From NCBI GenBank assembly GCA_963573385.1, contig CAUYLG010065645.1:46480-110479 (forward strand): DNA of 64,000 bases, written 5' to 3'. Both the position numbers and the translations under genes were made by a program. Each line of letters begins with the position of its first letter. Position 1 is the stretch's first letter. Positions 38,050-51,300 of this stretch are shown piece by piece. The notes beneath the pieces are model-generated. The model searched no databases and was not told the origin of the DNA. It saw nothing but the letters and a program-made list of their open reading frames with translations. Source of the stretch: Cacajao melanocephalus. Taxonomy: Eukaryota > Chordata > Mammalia > Primates > Pitheciidae.

Positions 38050-38320
38050 CCACTTTTTTTCTTCTCACAGCTTTATTTCTTATTTGCATACCATAGATTT
38101 TACCCATTTAAAGTATAGAATTCAGTGGATTTTAGTACATTCATGTTATGTAACTATCACCATAATTAATTTGAGAACATTTTCCTCACCCCCAAAGAAA
38201 ACCCATATGTTTTACCTGTCATCTATGAAACCCTCCAAAGCCTAGGTGACTACTAAGTCAACTTTCTGTTTGTATTGATTTACCCTGGGGTCCCATTTTT
38301 GACACATCCTAAAATATCTA
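38050..38320. repeat. Old L1M 3' region fragment
   Basis: 'tttacccatttaaagtatag... ttcagtggattttagtacat... ctatcaccataattaattt... accctccaaagcc' is the recognisable conserved piece of L1M ends. Orientation not certain. Confidence 0.6.
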
Positions 38321-38842
38321 CCATTTTTACCTAATAGCTTTCCTTATACTACTTCAATTTTAAAAATAAGCAGACAAAGTAGTATCATAATATCCACATG
38401 TATTAATTACTTGCTATGTTTTAAGCACTATACATAAGTGTTTTACACATATTATTTCAAGACAACACTACCTTTCACTGTTGTTAAGAAAAGTGTTAAT
38501 TTTTTTCAAAAAAAAAAAAACCTCAGCTTTTGGATTCATTGATTTTTTTGAAGGGTTTTTCGTGTCTCTATCTCCTTCAGCTCTTCTCTAATCTTAGTTA
38601 TTTCTTGTCTTCTGCTAGCTTTGGAATTAGTTTGATCTTGCTTCTCTAGTTCTCTTAATCATGATGTTAGGATGTCAATTTTAGATCTTTCCCACTTTCC
38701 CCTGTGGGCATTTAGTGCTATACATTTCCCTTTAAACACTGCTTTAGCTGTGTGTTAGAGATTCTGGTACATTGTGTCTTTGTTCTTATTGGTTTCAAGG
38801 AACTTATTTATTTCTGCCTTAATTTCATTATTTACCCAGTAG

Positions 38843-39151
38843 TCAGTTCAGGAGCAGGTTGTTCAGTTTCCATGTAGTTGTGTGGTTTTGAGTGAGTTTC
38901 TTAATCCTGAGTTCTAATTTTATTGCACAGTGGTCTGATAGACTGTATCTTATGACTTCCATTCTTTTGCATTTGCTGAGGAGTGTTTTACTTCCAATTA
39001 TGTGATCAATTTTAGAATGAGTGTGATGTAGTACTGAGAAGAATGTATATTCTGTTGATTTGGGGAGGAGAGTTCTGCAGATGTCTATTAAGTCTGCTGG
39101 GTCCAGACTTGAGTTCAAGTCCTGAGTATCCTTCTCAATTTTCTGTCTCAT
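38843..39151 (-). pseudogene. L1 ORF2 endonuclease fragment (C-terminal part)
   Basis: Translating the minus strand gives endonuclease-domain residues including ...SDHCAIKLELRIKK, matching the conserved SDH motif region of L1 ORF2p. It lies in the inverted half of the twin-primed L1 and is cut off by stops; non-functional. Confidence 0.85.
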
Positions 39152-39382
39152 TGATCTAATATTGACATCAGGATGTTAAAGTCTCCCACAATTATTATGT
39201 GGGAACGTAAGTCTCTTTGTAGGTCTCTAAGAATTGGCTTTATGGATCTGGGTGCTCCTGTATTTGGTGCATATATATTTAGGATAGTTAGCTCTTCTTG
39301 TTGCATTAATCCCTTTACCATTATGTAATGCCCTTCTTTGTCTTTTTTTATCTTTGTTGGTTTAAAATCTGTTTATCAGAGA

Positions 39383-39622
39383 CTAGGAATACAACCCCTG
39401 TTTTGCTGTTTTGTTTTGCTTTCCATTTGCTTGGTAAATCTTCCTCCATCCCTTTATTTTGAGCCTATGTGTGTCTTTGCATGTGAGATGGGTCTCCTGA
39501 ATACAGCACACCAATGGGTCTTGACTCTTTATCCAATTTGCCAGTCCGTATCTTTTAACTGGGGCATTTAGCCCATTAACATTTAAGGTTAATATTGTTA
39601 TGTGTGAATTTGATCCTGCCAT
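39383..39622 (-). pseudogene. L1 ORF2 N-terminus fragment
   Basis: The frame starts at the usual ORF2 position and includes ILTLNVNGLNAPVKR and CCIQETHLT, the N-terminal endonuclease motifs (catalytic-region N and E residues visible). It is separated from 38843-39151 by frame breaks. Part of the inverted segment; dead. Confidence 0.88.
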
Positions 39623-40260
39623 TATGATGCTAGCTGATTATTTTACCTGTTAGTTGATGTAGTTTCTTCAAAGGGTCAATGGTCTTTACAATTTGATATG
39701 TTTTTGCAGAGGCTGGTAACGGTTGTTCCTTTCTATGTTTAGTGCTTTCTTCAGGAGCTCTTGTAAGGTAGTCCTGATGGTGACAAAATTTCACAGCATT
39801 TCTTTGTCTGTAAAGGATTTTATTTCTCCTTTGCTTATGAGGCTTAGTTTGGCTGCATATGAAATTCTGGGTTGAAAATTCTTTTCTTTAAGAATGTTGA
39901 ATATTGTGCCCCCACTGTCTTCTGGCTTGTAGGGTTTCTGCAGAGAGTTACGCTGTTAGTCTGATGGGCTTCGCTTTTTGGGTAACCCGACCTTTCTCTC
40001 TGGCTTCCCTTAACATTTTTCTTTCATTTCAACCTTAGTGAATCTGATGAGTATTTGTCTTGGGGTTGCTCTTCAAACTATACTACAAAACTACAGTAAC
40101 AAAAACATCATGGTACTGGTACCAAAACAGATATATAGACCAATGAAACATAACAGAGGCCTCAGAAATAATGCTACACATCAACAAACATCTGATCTTT
40201 GACAAACATGACAAAAACAAGCAATGGGGAAAGGATTCCCTGTTTAATAAAGGATGGTAG

Positions 40261-40825
<565 letters not shown>

Positions 40826-41494
40826 AGAGGACGTGGAGAAATAGGAATGCTTTTACACTGTTGGTGGGAGACTAAATTAGTTCAGTCATTGTGGAAGACA
40901 GTGTTGGAGATTTCTCAAGGATCTAGAACCAGATATACCATTTGACCCAGCAATCCCATTACTGGGTATATGCTCAAAGTATTAAAGGATTATAAATCAT
41001 TCTGCTATAAAGACACATGCACACGTATGCTTACTGCGGCACTGTTCACAATAGCAAAGACTTGGAACCAAACCAAACGTCCATCAGTGAAAGACTGGAT
41101 AAAGAAAATGTGGCACATATATACCATGGAATACTATGGAGCCATAAAAAAAGAATGAGTTTATGTCCTTTGCAGTCACATAGATGAAGCAGGAAACCAT
41201 CACTCTCAGCAAACTAACACAGGAAGAGAAAACCAAACACCACATGTTCTCACTTATAAATGGACGTTTAACAATGAGAACACATGGACACAGGGAGGGG
41301 AACATCACATAGCAGGGCCTATCAGGGGGTGGTGGGCTAGAGGAGGGATAGCATTAGGAGAAATATCTAATGTAGATGACAGGTTGATGGGTGCAGCAAA
41401 CCACCATGGCATGTGTATACCTGTACAATGAACCTGCACATTCTGTACATGTATCCCAGAACCTAAAATATAATTTTTTTAAAAAATGTGTTTA

Positions 41495-41777
41495 GGCTGG
41501 GTGTGGTGGCTCACGCCTGTAAACCTAGTACTTTGGGAGGCCAAGGCAGGTGGATCACTTGAGGCAGACATTTGAGACTAGGCTGGTTAATGTGGTGAAA
41601 CGCTGTCTCTACTAAAAATGAAAAAAAAAGGCTGGCGTGGTGCCACACACTTGTAATCCCAGATACTTGGGAGGCTGAGGAAATCATTTGTACCTGGGAG
41701 GCAGAGGTTATAGTGAGCCAAGATAATGCCACTGCACTCCAGCATGGGCAACAGAGTGAGACTCTTTCTCCAAAAAA
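41495..41777 (+). mobile_element. Alu SINE, plus orientation
   Basis: Full dimer starting 'ggctgggtgtggtggctcac' immediately downstream of the L1, with several deletions in the second monomer and a degenerate A-tail. J/S-like age. It is the first Alu after a roughly 30-kb stretch without one. Confidence 0.93.
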
Positions 41778-41879
41778 GAGACACCGTTGAGCAGTGGCTG
41801 GCATAGAGTAAGCTCAAATCTTTCCTGGGCAGGGTATTGTGCTCCGCATTCAGAATATTATCACCTCCAGAAATCTGAG

Positions 41880-42185
41880 AGGAGATAGCTTAGCATAATG
41901 GTTGGGAACTTGGACAATGGAATTAGGCTGCCTTGGTCTGAATCCTTGCTTTGCCAGTTGGTAGCTGTGTAAATTTGGGCAATTTACTCAATGTCTCTAT
42001 ATCTCAATTTATTTATATATATATAAATATATATATATAAATATATATATGTGTGTATATATATATTTGTATATATATAGATGGAGATTCGTGCATTGAT
42101 ACATTTGTTGTAGGGGGTTAAATACATAATAAAGGTAAAGTTACATATCAATGCCTGTCTTATAGGATGTGTTCAATAAATAGAA
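41880..42185 (+). repeat. MIR SINE interrupted by (TA)n
   Basis: 'ggaattaggctgccttggtctgaatccttgc' and 'gctgtgtaaatttgggcaa' are MIR. The copy continues after an AT microsatellite with 'gcctgtcttataggatgtgttcaataaat'. (Quoted pieces are split across the consensus.). Confidence 0.7.
42006..42080. repeat. AT-rich microsatellite (TATA/TAAATA units)
   Basis: Alternating ta with aaat and gtgtgta interruptions, self-complementary. It splits the MIR. Confidence 0.95.
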
Positions 42186-42892
42186 GTTGATGCATAACTT
42201 TAATGCAGGATGTGAGTGCCTGATAATCGAATCATTCAAGCGTTATGTGAACCTGGAAAAAACGTAAATTTCCTACAGAGCTGGGCAAGGCTATAAGGCT
42301 GTGCCATTGTGCTAATCATTTAGGATGGGTAGTATTTCCAGGCCAAAATGGAAAAAAATATTCCCAACAGCAGAAAGAGTTGGCTGAACAAAATAGTTTA
42401 GTGTGTCTATATCCCAGCAGTCAAGGAAGAGAATGGTAGGAACATATATTCTATTTCCTTAAGCATGATTGAAGCTGAAGTCCCTCCATGTAGAAGTAAA
42501 TTACATGTTCAGAAGAGATATATTGGTTTGGACATTTGACTTCTCTCTTAAAACATGGTGAATTGTTTATATGTTTGAGTCTCCTACCTTATCATAATGC
42601 CTTAAAATCTGGGACCACGACTTGATCATTTGTATTTCCACAACAGTACACAGGCCAAGTATTGGGAAAACACTGATAAATTTTTGTTGTGTGAGTGGAC
42701 TGATGAATCAATATATGTTCGTATTGAAGACTATATATGCAATAATTTTCTATGGTGGAAGAGGGTTAGAAGATACTTAGTTCTGACCTCACTACATATT
42801 TCTCACATACCTCATTTCAGTGGATCTTTGAAGGAAAAGCAGTGGATTCGAGATTCCAAGTTACTGCCTGGGTACTGTGATGTGCTAAGAGC

Positions 42893-43016
42893 CACCTACC
42901 AGTGCTTCCAAGGATGACCTCCTGATTAAGGTATTTTCATTTTTTATTTGGTTTAAGCTCAATAAAAAGTGAAAATACCTTAATTGGAAGGTCATCCTTG
43001 GGTGCACTGGTAGGTG
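42893..43016. repeat. 124-bp imperfect inverted repeat, 56-bp arms
   Basis: Left arm 42893-42948 and right arm 42961-43016 are reverse complements with about seven mismatches and a 12-bp loop. Outer ends are cacctaccagtgc and its complement. No transposon terminal motif or flanking duplication was recognised, so it may be a MITE-like element of a family I do not know, or an old template-switch product. Confidence 0.85.
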
Positions 43017-43029
43017 AATAGAGATATGA

Positions 43030-45770
43030 GACAGAGAAGAGAGCGAGACCAAAAAGGTTGTGATTATGAAGTCACCACTGTATGAAACTTTGCCTCTGTC
43101 CCCCTGGTGACCTCTTAGGGAGAGTGCAGAGTAAGCCTAAGGTTTATGGCACCTGATGGGTAAGGAAGCTAGAGTATTTATCTACCAAATTATGTCAGCC
43201 TTGATGAGGCTGCTTCAGGAGGTGTTAACTCTGTAGCACTCTAGCCTGCCCAGTATGGAAGACAAATGTGCTGCACACATTCAGAGAAAACTTTTAGGAA
43301 GATTTGCAGAGGATTGTAATAGGAGGCCATATGCTGAGGGATATGGTTATTTTCTCTGCTATTGTCCACACCTTGCCCACTCACGTTCATCCCCACTGCA
43401 TGCTGAGTTCATTCTGTCCTTTCACTGATTTTCCGAGTAAGTCATTGGCCACAATTCCATGGAGACAGAAAGACAGAGAGAGTTAAAAAATACTAACAGG
43501 AAGGTTGGTGGGATAAGCTACGTTCTCCAGTGTTACAGTTAATCCTGAGACCATAAGTGATGCCATAATTAATATTCATCATTTCCATCCCCTAACATTT
43601 TCATTCCCTTGACCAAACTGCTTCTAATCAAGGTTCATTTCATAGTGCAATAACTCAGACATCTATCCCTGAGAGTATGAGTCCCTGACTTCTTGTCCTT
43701 ATCAAGATATTGCTGCTGCAACTGCCCTTTCAGCTATCACCAGGCATGGGGGCATCAAGAGGCAACCCAGTGAACCCCATGAGTTCCAGACACACTACTT
43801 TCTGCTCCACCATCTAGTAGCAACCTCATCTCCTTTTGATCATTACGGTGAATAACCCTTGTCTGTATAGTAACTACTTTCTCTAACTGCTGGTCTATAG
43901 GCCTGAGGAGCCAAAAATAATCAGACTGCAGCTGAAGCTAAAGATTTATTGGGACCTTTACTGTGTCTTCTGGTAGAAGTATTAGGATCTCTAATTATGG
44001 ACAACCTGAAGTTGTGGCAAGGAGAAACTCATTTTCTTAGGTGGATTATTAAAAGTAACAGTGAGAGGCTATACTCCTACTTCCATCTTTTGGTCCTAGC
44101 TGTCTAAGACACAGAATCAAATATATTGGCACCATTTAATAGTCTACCACATAATGACCCTTAACCGTGGAGGAAAACATTCCCATAAAAACACAGCAAC
44201 GTCTCTATAATCTCAAGCCTGGTCAATAGAGAACAGCCACTCCTGAGCTTCTCATTGATGCCAGTATCCCTCTTTTGGGAACACTTCTTGCTTTAGTAAA
44301 GTGATTGTCTTCTAGGCTTTCCTGGAGAACATGATCAGCTGGCAGGTTCTCCAGCCTTTCAAAATAAGTATATTCTAACATTCCCACTGCTATGAGCCCC
44401 TGGATCTCTTCTCCTGTATTTTGCTAATGTAGTTCTGGCATGTCCACATCATTTATTCAGGCTGGTATCATTTTTAAGCTTCAAGGAACCAAGCCATTCT
44501 AATAGCATATCAGGATCAACACCAGGTAGACTTGCCAGAATGTTAAAAATTAACTCATGAAAGCATTCCCTCATATAAGTAGAGTATCTATTATCTGGCC
44601 TGACCTCCATGATCCACTATCTCAGTATCTCCAGACCAATTCTTTGGAATGTTCTCTATTACTCCTAATATTTACTAGCCAGATTCTGTAGTTCATCTGA
44701 TGAATAATTCATTTCATCCTGCAACACAGATCATCCTTTTCCACTGAGATCATGCTGATACTTAGCTATAGTTATTTGTCCAGAAGCAATGAGGGGAAAT
44801 GGGGGCAGAACTTGATATGGGCAACCCATACCTTAAAACTTCCTACTGAGGCAGAGCTTTTATGTAGCAATTAACCGTTCTCCCACTGGAAAGATTAAAA
44901 GGCCTCTTTTTCTTGGTCAGAGTTTCAGAAGAATTTGAGGGTTCAAAACTCTTAAGGATATGTACCCACATATCTCATCCTCTATCTCAGAATCCTGCTA
45001 CTTTCCTATAAAGATCTTGACTTTAGTAGAGAAAAATTAGTAGCTCTGTCAACTTGGCATCTTTTACAACTCTGCCTGTCTTAAAATCAAATCTTGAGCA
45101 TGATTTTCAGTATGATCTATCCCACAGCTGATGGAAATGAGGGTCATTGTGATTGTTGCTTGGAACTGTTCAGTTTTCACATCGCATCCAAATTAAATGT
45201 TCGTTGATCTGAGCCCATGTTTTTAATGTAGCATTCCTAAGGCCATTAACTAACTCCACAACCTCGTGTATTTCAAACGCACAAGTAATTGCATTTCCCT
45301 CCATCTATATTCTATCCACCTGACAACAACCTTTGTAAGTATGGCACTACAACTTGCCAGAGATTAGCTCCTCCATTGTCCACCAGCAAAAGTCCCTGCT
45401 ATCACCTGAATGGTGAATGATTCAATTCAGAAAGCCAATACTAAGGATCTGTTTTGAAGGTCCATCTCTGTACCAAATAATTTAGGTTGGGTTACCTCAT
45501 AAGGAGACCCTGAGACAAGGATTTGTGTGAAAGTAGTTTATTTAGGAAGTGAAGCCAAGAAGCACCAGTAGAGGAAAATGGAGAAGTGAGGGAAGGAAAA
45601 GAAGTCAATAAATAGTGAGTCAACTGAGAAGGATACCTGTGGGAACCAGGAACTTAATCCCACTAGGGACCTCTGAGAGACTGCACAGAGCATGATTTGG
45701 AATTGTCCTTCCTGAGGGACAAGGAAGCTAGGGTATTCATTCCCCAATCCTAACTAGCAGTACTTCAGAG
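43030..45770 (-). mobile_element. Old ERVL-like proviral remnant, minus orientation
   Basis: Similar sequences lie at the two ends: 'taaggaagctagagtattta' near 43161-43180 and 'caaggaagctagggtattca' near 45720-45739, with related neighbouring words, consistent with two diverged LTRs. The right end contains tttatttagg, the complement of an AATAAA signal. The interior (about 43600-45450) reads, reversed, like an old ERVL/MaLR internal region, without any intact gag, pol or env. Nothing in it is translatable. Assignment is by general motif appearance. Confidence 0.5.
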
Positions 45771-45811
45771 TATGACATCAAAACACATCCTTTACAAAAG
45801 ATATGACTCTT

Positions 45812-46114
45812 GGACTGGGCGCAGTGGCTCACGCCTGTAATCCCAACACTTTGAGAGGCCGAGGTGGGCAGATCACGAAGTCAAGAGATTGAGACCATCT
45901 TGGACAACATGGTGAAACCCTGTCTCTACTAAAAATACAAAAATGAGCTGGGCATGGTGGCAGGTGCCTGTAGTCTCAGCTACTTGGGAGGCTGAGGCAG
46001 GAGAACTGCTTGAACCCAGGAGGTGGAGGTTTCAGTCAGCCGAGATCGTGCCACTGCACTCCAGCCTGGGCAACAGAGCAAGACTCCGTCTCAAAAAACA
46101 AACAAACAAACAAA
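45812..46114 (+). mobile_element. AluY-like SINE, plus orientation
   Basis: The diagnostic-looking block 'gatcacgaagtcaagagatt... gagaccatcttgg' corresponds to AluY 'gatcacgaggtcaggagatc'. Full length, with an (AAAC)n-type tail. It lies about 440 bp beyond the RAB38 3' end and in the opposite orientation to RAB38. AluY presence restricts the source to catarrhine primates. Confidence 0.9.
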
Positions 46115-46549
46115 ATGACTCCTGTCAGTGTATTACAAAAATTGATATAAAATAATGACATTAAAAAATAATAGCTACCTGCATATATCAGCACCACAGC
46201 CATTGTGTAAAGTAAGGTGTCATAATACATGTTTTGTTGTTTCTTTTTATGTTGATTAATCTGGTACCTTTCTTGATCAGAATGTATGAGGACATATTCC
46301 TCTGATTAACCAAAAGAAATGTATATACACTGTATATTCTCTGGCCTAAATGTCAATATGAACAGTAAATGCAGATGGCATAGACTCATCCCAGTTTTAA
46401 TAGTGCCCAGCAGTTTATTTAAGCATACATTTCTCATCTCCTTCTTTAAATAAGATTTTAAAAACGGATCTTGAGAACCTTGTTTACTTTGTCAAAAAAA
46501 AATACCCTTCACAATAGTAAGAAACTTAAAGCACTTTCATAAATAGGGA

Positions 46550-47254
46550 AACAGCAACTTTTAATGTTTTATTGTTCACTTGTGAAATATATATATATGT
46601 TACATGTATAGAAGAGCCCCACATCTGAGTCAGAGAAAGCTAACAGAAAGGCACATACAAAGGCATGTCTTTTCATACAATTTTTGTTAAGCGAACGTTC
46701 AGGCCATGGCAAATGACAGTTAAGGCAAGGAATGTATAGCACACCTGTGTTCATGACTCCAAGGAGCTAACTCAGAGGCAACTCTTAGGTCTGACAAGTA
46801 TGGAGGTCATCTTGGGAGAAAATAGCCCATCTACTTAATAGGCCTGTCAGATCATCAGAAAATATGAAATCTGGACAAAGACACCAGGAAAAGGCGAAAG
46901 CCAATGCTTAACTTGACAGCTAGTTTGCTCTTCTCCCCTTTCCTTTTAAGACCTGAGGCCTTTGCTGATTAAAATAAGCAAAGAATAGGGCTGACTGCAG
47001 CCCTGCAGAATTTTGGTCAGCTACATGACAGAAGTTTGTAACACACTAAATACTTTCGAAAGCTTGTAAACACTGTGATGATGATGAGGAACGCACAAAG
47101 AGAACATTTGCTATTTCTCTCATTGAAAAGGTAGAGGCATAGATCTCTGGCTTGCCACATGTGGTTTCTCTATCCTGACGTTTACTCAAAAAGTCACAGG
47201 CACAATTCATGGGATGATGAGGTCATTCCTATCAGACACCAGAAAAGGCGTCTA
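46550..47254 (-). other. RAB38: RAB38 3' UTR
   Basis: The sequence on the minus strand from the RAB38 stop codon to the vicinity of an AATAAA signal at 46568-46573. It is about 700 bp, free of recognisable transposons, unlike nearly all neighbouring DNA. The exact cleavage site cannot be seen; 10-30 bases past the signal is expected. Confidence 0.75.
46568..46573 (-). promoter_or_regulatory. RAB38: Polyadenylation signal AATAAA for RAB38
   Basis: On the minus strand the context is gaacAATAAAac, about 680 bases after the stop codon. A second AATAAA lies further downstream at 46414-46419 and could serve as an alternative. Confidence 0.7.
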
Positions 47255-47407
47255 CTAGGATTTGGCACAGCCAGAGCAGCTGGCAACCTTGGTTGATGTG
47301 AGATGGGGCTTCACGACGTCCGGCTCAATAGACTCCATTAGGTCACACTCATTTGCAAGTATGTGTTTCACCAGGCATCTGGAGGCTTCATCAATGTTTA
47401 TATTTTC
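47255..47407 (-). CDS. RAB38: RAB38 terminal coding exon (C-terminal 50 residues)
   Basis: On the minus strand a strong splice acceptor (tttttttccctcatag) ends at 47408. The exon then opens in phase 0 and encodes 50 residues, ENINIDEASR through VASCSGCAKS, followed by TAG at 47257-47255. I recognise this as the C-terminus of RAB38 (211 residues). RAB38 is a small GTPase that works with RAB32 in delivering enzymes such as tyrosinase to melanosomes and in other lysosome-related organelles. The ending carries the CAKS box, whose cysteine is the geranylgeranylation site for membrane anchoring; the region before it is the hypervariable targeting tail. The start of the exon includes the end of the G domain (after the SAK guanine-binding motif, on the previous exon). 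Intact, no substitutions noticed. Earlier exons are outside the window. Confidence 0.96.
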   Translation of the reverse strand, partial: ENINIDEASRCLVKHILANECDLMESIEPDVVKPHLTSTKVASCSGCAKS

Positions 47408-47849
47408 CTATGAGGGAAAAAAATAAAACAGCTTTTCTTATTCAGTACTCTGAAATAATGCTAAAGCAGAGACTTATATGTGATAATTCACTTAAATATT
47501 GCTTCCTATATGTGATATGTTCATCCCCCTCCTGTTCCTCTCACTCTTACTTGTTCCTTCAAAGAACTTTACTTTTTGGTTCCTCACAAAAGAAGTATTT
47601 ATTTTGCTGTGTCACATAAGAGGAATGGGGTTTGGTGAATTTACTTAGTAGGTTAAATTTCAGTTAGAAGGCAATTTTCTTATTTTCACATTGTCACGTA
47701 CTCAAACTATAATAATATTGTAGAAGAAACATAAGCCTTTAATCTGACTTAGATGTACAATTGCCTTCTGCTCATACTATTTTTGTGAATTTGATTTAAA
47801 ATAAGAATGACAAGACATCTTTTATTGCATTCATTAATAGTTTCACAAA

Positions 47850-48230
47850 TATTTTTAGGTCTGTGTCCTCCAGTTAAATGGGGAAGAGTGCCCTATTCTG
47901 ACCTCTTTGAACTTAGGTGTGGGCAAGTGATTTTCTGGCCATCAAAATGTGATAAGTAATGTGTGTCACTTTCATAAAGAAGCAATAAGAGCCAGTGCTC
48001 AATTTCCTATGTTTTTTCTCTCTGTGTCTTCTTGTGTAAGCACAGCAATGGAAACTCTTTTGGATAAGGTCTGTGAGTGAGAATCAAGGAGAGGCAAGTA
48101 TCCCAATCAGCCCATGCTGTGTCATGTGCATGAGAATGATGACCTTGTTATTTTAACCCACCAAGATTTGGGGGTTTTACCCCAAATAAACCCTGGAATT
48201 ATCTAGACATTCCAGATGGATATAACTTTT
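47850..48230 (+). repeat. MaLR/MLT1-like LTR remnant
   Basis: 'caagtgattttctggccatc... atgtgataagtaatgtgtgtc... tttaacccaccaagatttgggggtttta' follows the order of a MLT1-type LTR 3' half. Diverged. Confidence 0.5.
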
Positions 48231-49744
48231 CAAAGAAAAAAGTAAAATTGGAAATATAAGTTTAGTTTCAAAAATGAAACGAATATGGAAAACATATGGA
48301 ACAAACATTTGAATCTAAAATATGTCAGTAGTGTAAGTTAAACTGACTTATTTTTCCTGCTGGTTAGGAACCTGAGAAATACAGAATATATACTACCAGT
48401 GTACTAAAATAAATATCTTTGCTTAAGTAAAAAGTGGTTAAATGAAGATCTCTAGTAAAGTTAAATTTGATTGTTTCTAATCACAATTTGTAAAACTTAT
48501 CTTATGTATTTCTTCATATTTAATGTAAAGAAACAAGACTTTTTCATTGTTAACTGTTTTACTATAGAACCCTGTTGTCCAATCTGAAGTGGAAGTACTT
48601 ATCCCTGATTTTTGTATGTATGTCAAAGTTGTTGATATATTTTGAGATCATCGAATGAAGTCATATTACTTGGAAAATACAAGAAGTAGTGTTGATTTCC
48701 AAATGGCATCCATGACTAATGACCTAAGTTGTAAATGTTCATTAGCACGTTCCCCATCCTTCAAGCCTGACACTGAGTTGACCAGTTATGAAAGCCTAAG
48801 GTAACTTTGGAGTTGCAGACAAATAGCCTGATTATTTATCTCCCCTCTAGAGAGCCTTAAGGAAAATGCTTCCCAGGGTTTCTAAATCCAAAACAGAAGG
48901 TAAAGGCATGGTTGCCTTTTTGCTGATTAAATTATTGTTGCTTCTTTTTACCAGACCAGTCTTCATTTCTCTAAGCCTCCCTTTCCTCAACTATAAAATG
49001 GTCTTGATGATAACAGTTACCTAATAAAAACTTGCTTCCCTTGACAGAGTGTAGCAGACGTTAGTGCTTTCACAATGTGAACTTGCTAGGGACTTCAATA
49101 GTAAATAAATAATCAAATTTAATCCCATTTAAAACCCTGTAAGATAAAGATTAGCTTTTTGTCCTCAGGAATTTTGTTGTTATTGTTGAGGTAGGGTTGG
49201 GAATGGCATTTCTTCCTTCAGCTCAAGTATCTTCTTCACTCTATAGAATCCAGTCCTGAGAAAAGTGCAATACTTCTGCCCCATCACCTGTTGGGCAACT
49301 TTCTGTGCCTTAAAGTCACTGCCTGTGCTTAGCATGCCTTCTGCCACTCTTCCTCTTCCTAGTGTCATGTCCAAGGGTCACACTTGAGCTCCCTGCTCCC
49401 AGGCAACCAATGACCTAGGCAAGGCCTTGCTCTTTGGAACAGACCCACCTCAACACTTTTCTCTGGAGCCCTGTCACTTGCTATGTGACTGAGTGGAAGC
49501 CTGTCCAGTGAATGGTCCCCTACTGTCTTCCATTCAGGAAGGTAAAAATAGGTCGCCTCACCCAGCCTTCCAGGTCTTGGTCTTAAGGACCACTACATGT
49601 CATTAAAGAGCCCTATTTGGATGGTTTTAAGGTACTTGTCTGGCCATTCATAAGCCAATAGTTTGATTCCCATTTCGCTATTGCTTGTGTGTTGGAGAAG
49701 GAGGCAACAAAATGCTACCCCAAATACCAAACATGAGATATTGC

Positions 49745-49875
49745 CATATATGTTTATAGACAAGAAAGTTTATCTGTAAGGGGTTGAGGCTTCCCCAGGA
49801 TCACACAGCAAGGAGGTTGGGAGGCCAGAGCTTACAGTGGGTCTTTCTGACATCAAAGCCCGACTTTTGCTAAGC
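49745..49875 (-). repeat. MIR SINE fragment, minus orientation
   Basis: 'ggggttgaggcttccccaggatcacacagcaagg' and 'cagagcttacagtgggtctttctgac' match reverse MIR (quoted in pieces). Confidence 0.7.
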
Positions 49876-50904
49876 TGCATTCGTTTTCCAGATTGTTCAG
49901 AAAATCAGGAACAATCACAAACAAAAGTTAGTTCTTTAGTGTTAGACCCAGTAAGTGTTAAATAAATGCTAGTTTCTTTCTCTTCCATATATTATAATAA
50001 AAACATATTTATACGACAGAAAAAAACATTTAAACCTTAGAAAGGGCCCTTCTTCATATATGATGAAAATTAGATCTGCCAGTAGTATTTTTTAAACCTC
50101 TACTCATATATTAACATGCCAGCAAAATAGGGCTTTCCTTCATTAATAGGCAAATTGACAACATCTACTAATGAGGAGAATTCAATGCTAGTGTGGTAAA
50201 ATCAATGAAAATCCATTATCATTATGAGAAGAAGTAAGATCTAAGCCCAAAGTAGTGGCAACTTAGCAGGGTCATTTCAGTAAAAATATAAGATGATGCT
50301 GTTTAAATTGTTTGAGTTTTAAAACACCAAGTAAAGTCTAGATGGTATTAGGCCTAGGAGAGCAGACGATGAAGGAAGGGCTCTAGAGAAAGGAAACAGG
50401 CTTATAGGCTGCATATACAAAAAGTAGCAATTCATGGTGGCTAAGTCAGGTTCATTCATCCAATCAATAGTATTTAGATTCCCACTAAGTAGAGTACCAG
50501 GCATACACATATAAAGATGATACATCTCATTTCTGACTGAGCTTACCCACTAGCTGGGTTTACGTAAATAGCAAAAGCATAAAAAGGTTGGAAAGGGCGT
50601 CTGGGTGCCAGATCCCTGTAGAGCCATGAATACTAAATTTGCCAAGTAGAGCCATTGAGGGTTTTTTGCAGGTGAAATGTCAATAACGACAATACTATAA
50701 AAGTCCATTACTAGACAAGAGTGTACTGTTCCTTAGCACTTTAACAACTAACCTAGCAGCAAGTATTTAGTGAATACCTATCATATGTACTAAGGTGCTG
50801 GCTGTCATGGCATACCTATTTCACATTAGAAATTTTAAGAGAAAGCGAGGAAGAACTGCAAACGCTTTCCACTGTATTTACCACAAGCACACTACAAAAA
50901 GACA

Positions 50905-51150
50905 AGGGGTATAGTGTTTAGATTACAGGCCTGGAGACAAACCCTTATCTCATTTCCCTACTTTCTGGTTGTATGACCTCGGGAAACTTACTTTAACCAC
51001 TTCATACCTCAGTTTTCTCATCTGTAAGAGAATTAAACATTTACCTCACAAGTGATTGTAAGTTAATATATGTTAATACTTGAAACATGAAATACTTAGA
51101 ACAGTGAAGGGCATACAGTACACACTCAATAAATGCTATCTATATATTCT
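50905..51150 (+). repeat. MIR SINE, near full length
   Basis: 'ctggttgtatgacctcggga', 'acctcagttttctcatctgt', 'cacactcaataaatgctatc' show a nearly complete MIR. Confidence 0.8.
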
Positions 51151-51300
51151 CCTCATATAATTTAATCATCAGAAGAATACAATGTATATTTTCCATTCCT
51201 TCATTTTGTAGCGGAGGATCCTGAGGTTCAGAAAGGGAAAGTGACTCAACCCAAGTCACCCCCTAGTAATTGGGATGGCCAGCTGTGAGCTCAGGGAGAA
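51150..51300 (-). repeat. MIR SINE, minus orientation
   Basis: 'tttaatcatcagaagaatac... gcggaggatcctgaggttca... gactcaacccaagtcacccc' is reverse MIR, tail-to-tail with the preceding copy. Confidence 0.7.

Noticed and set aside
40970..41308. Open frames on both strands after 40825
   Set aside because: They are L1 ORF2 C-terminal and 3' UTR sequence and its reverse; part of the dead twin-primed L1.
42006..42080. AT-rich run as a replication origin or promoter
   Set aside because: It is a simple microsatellite splitting a MIR; no further signal supports a regulatory role.
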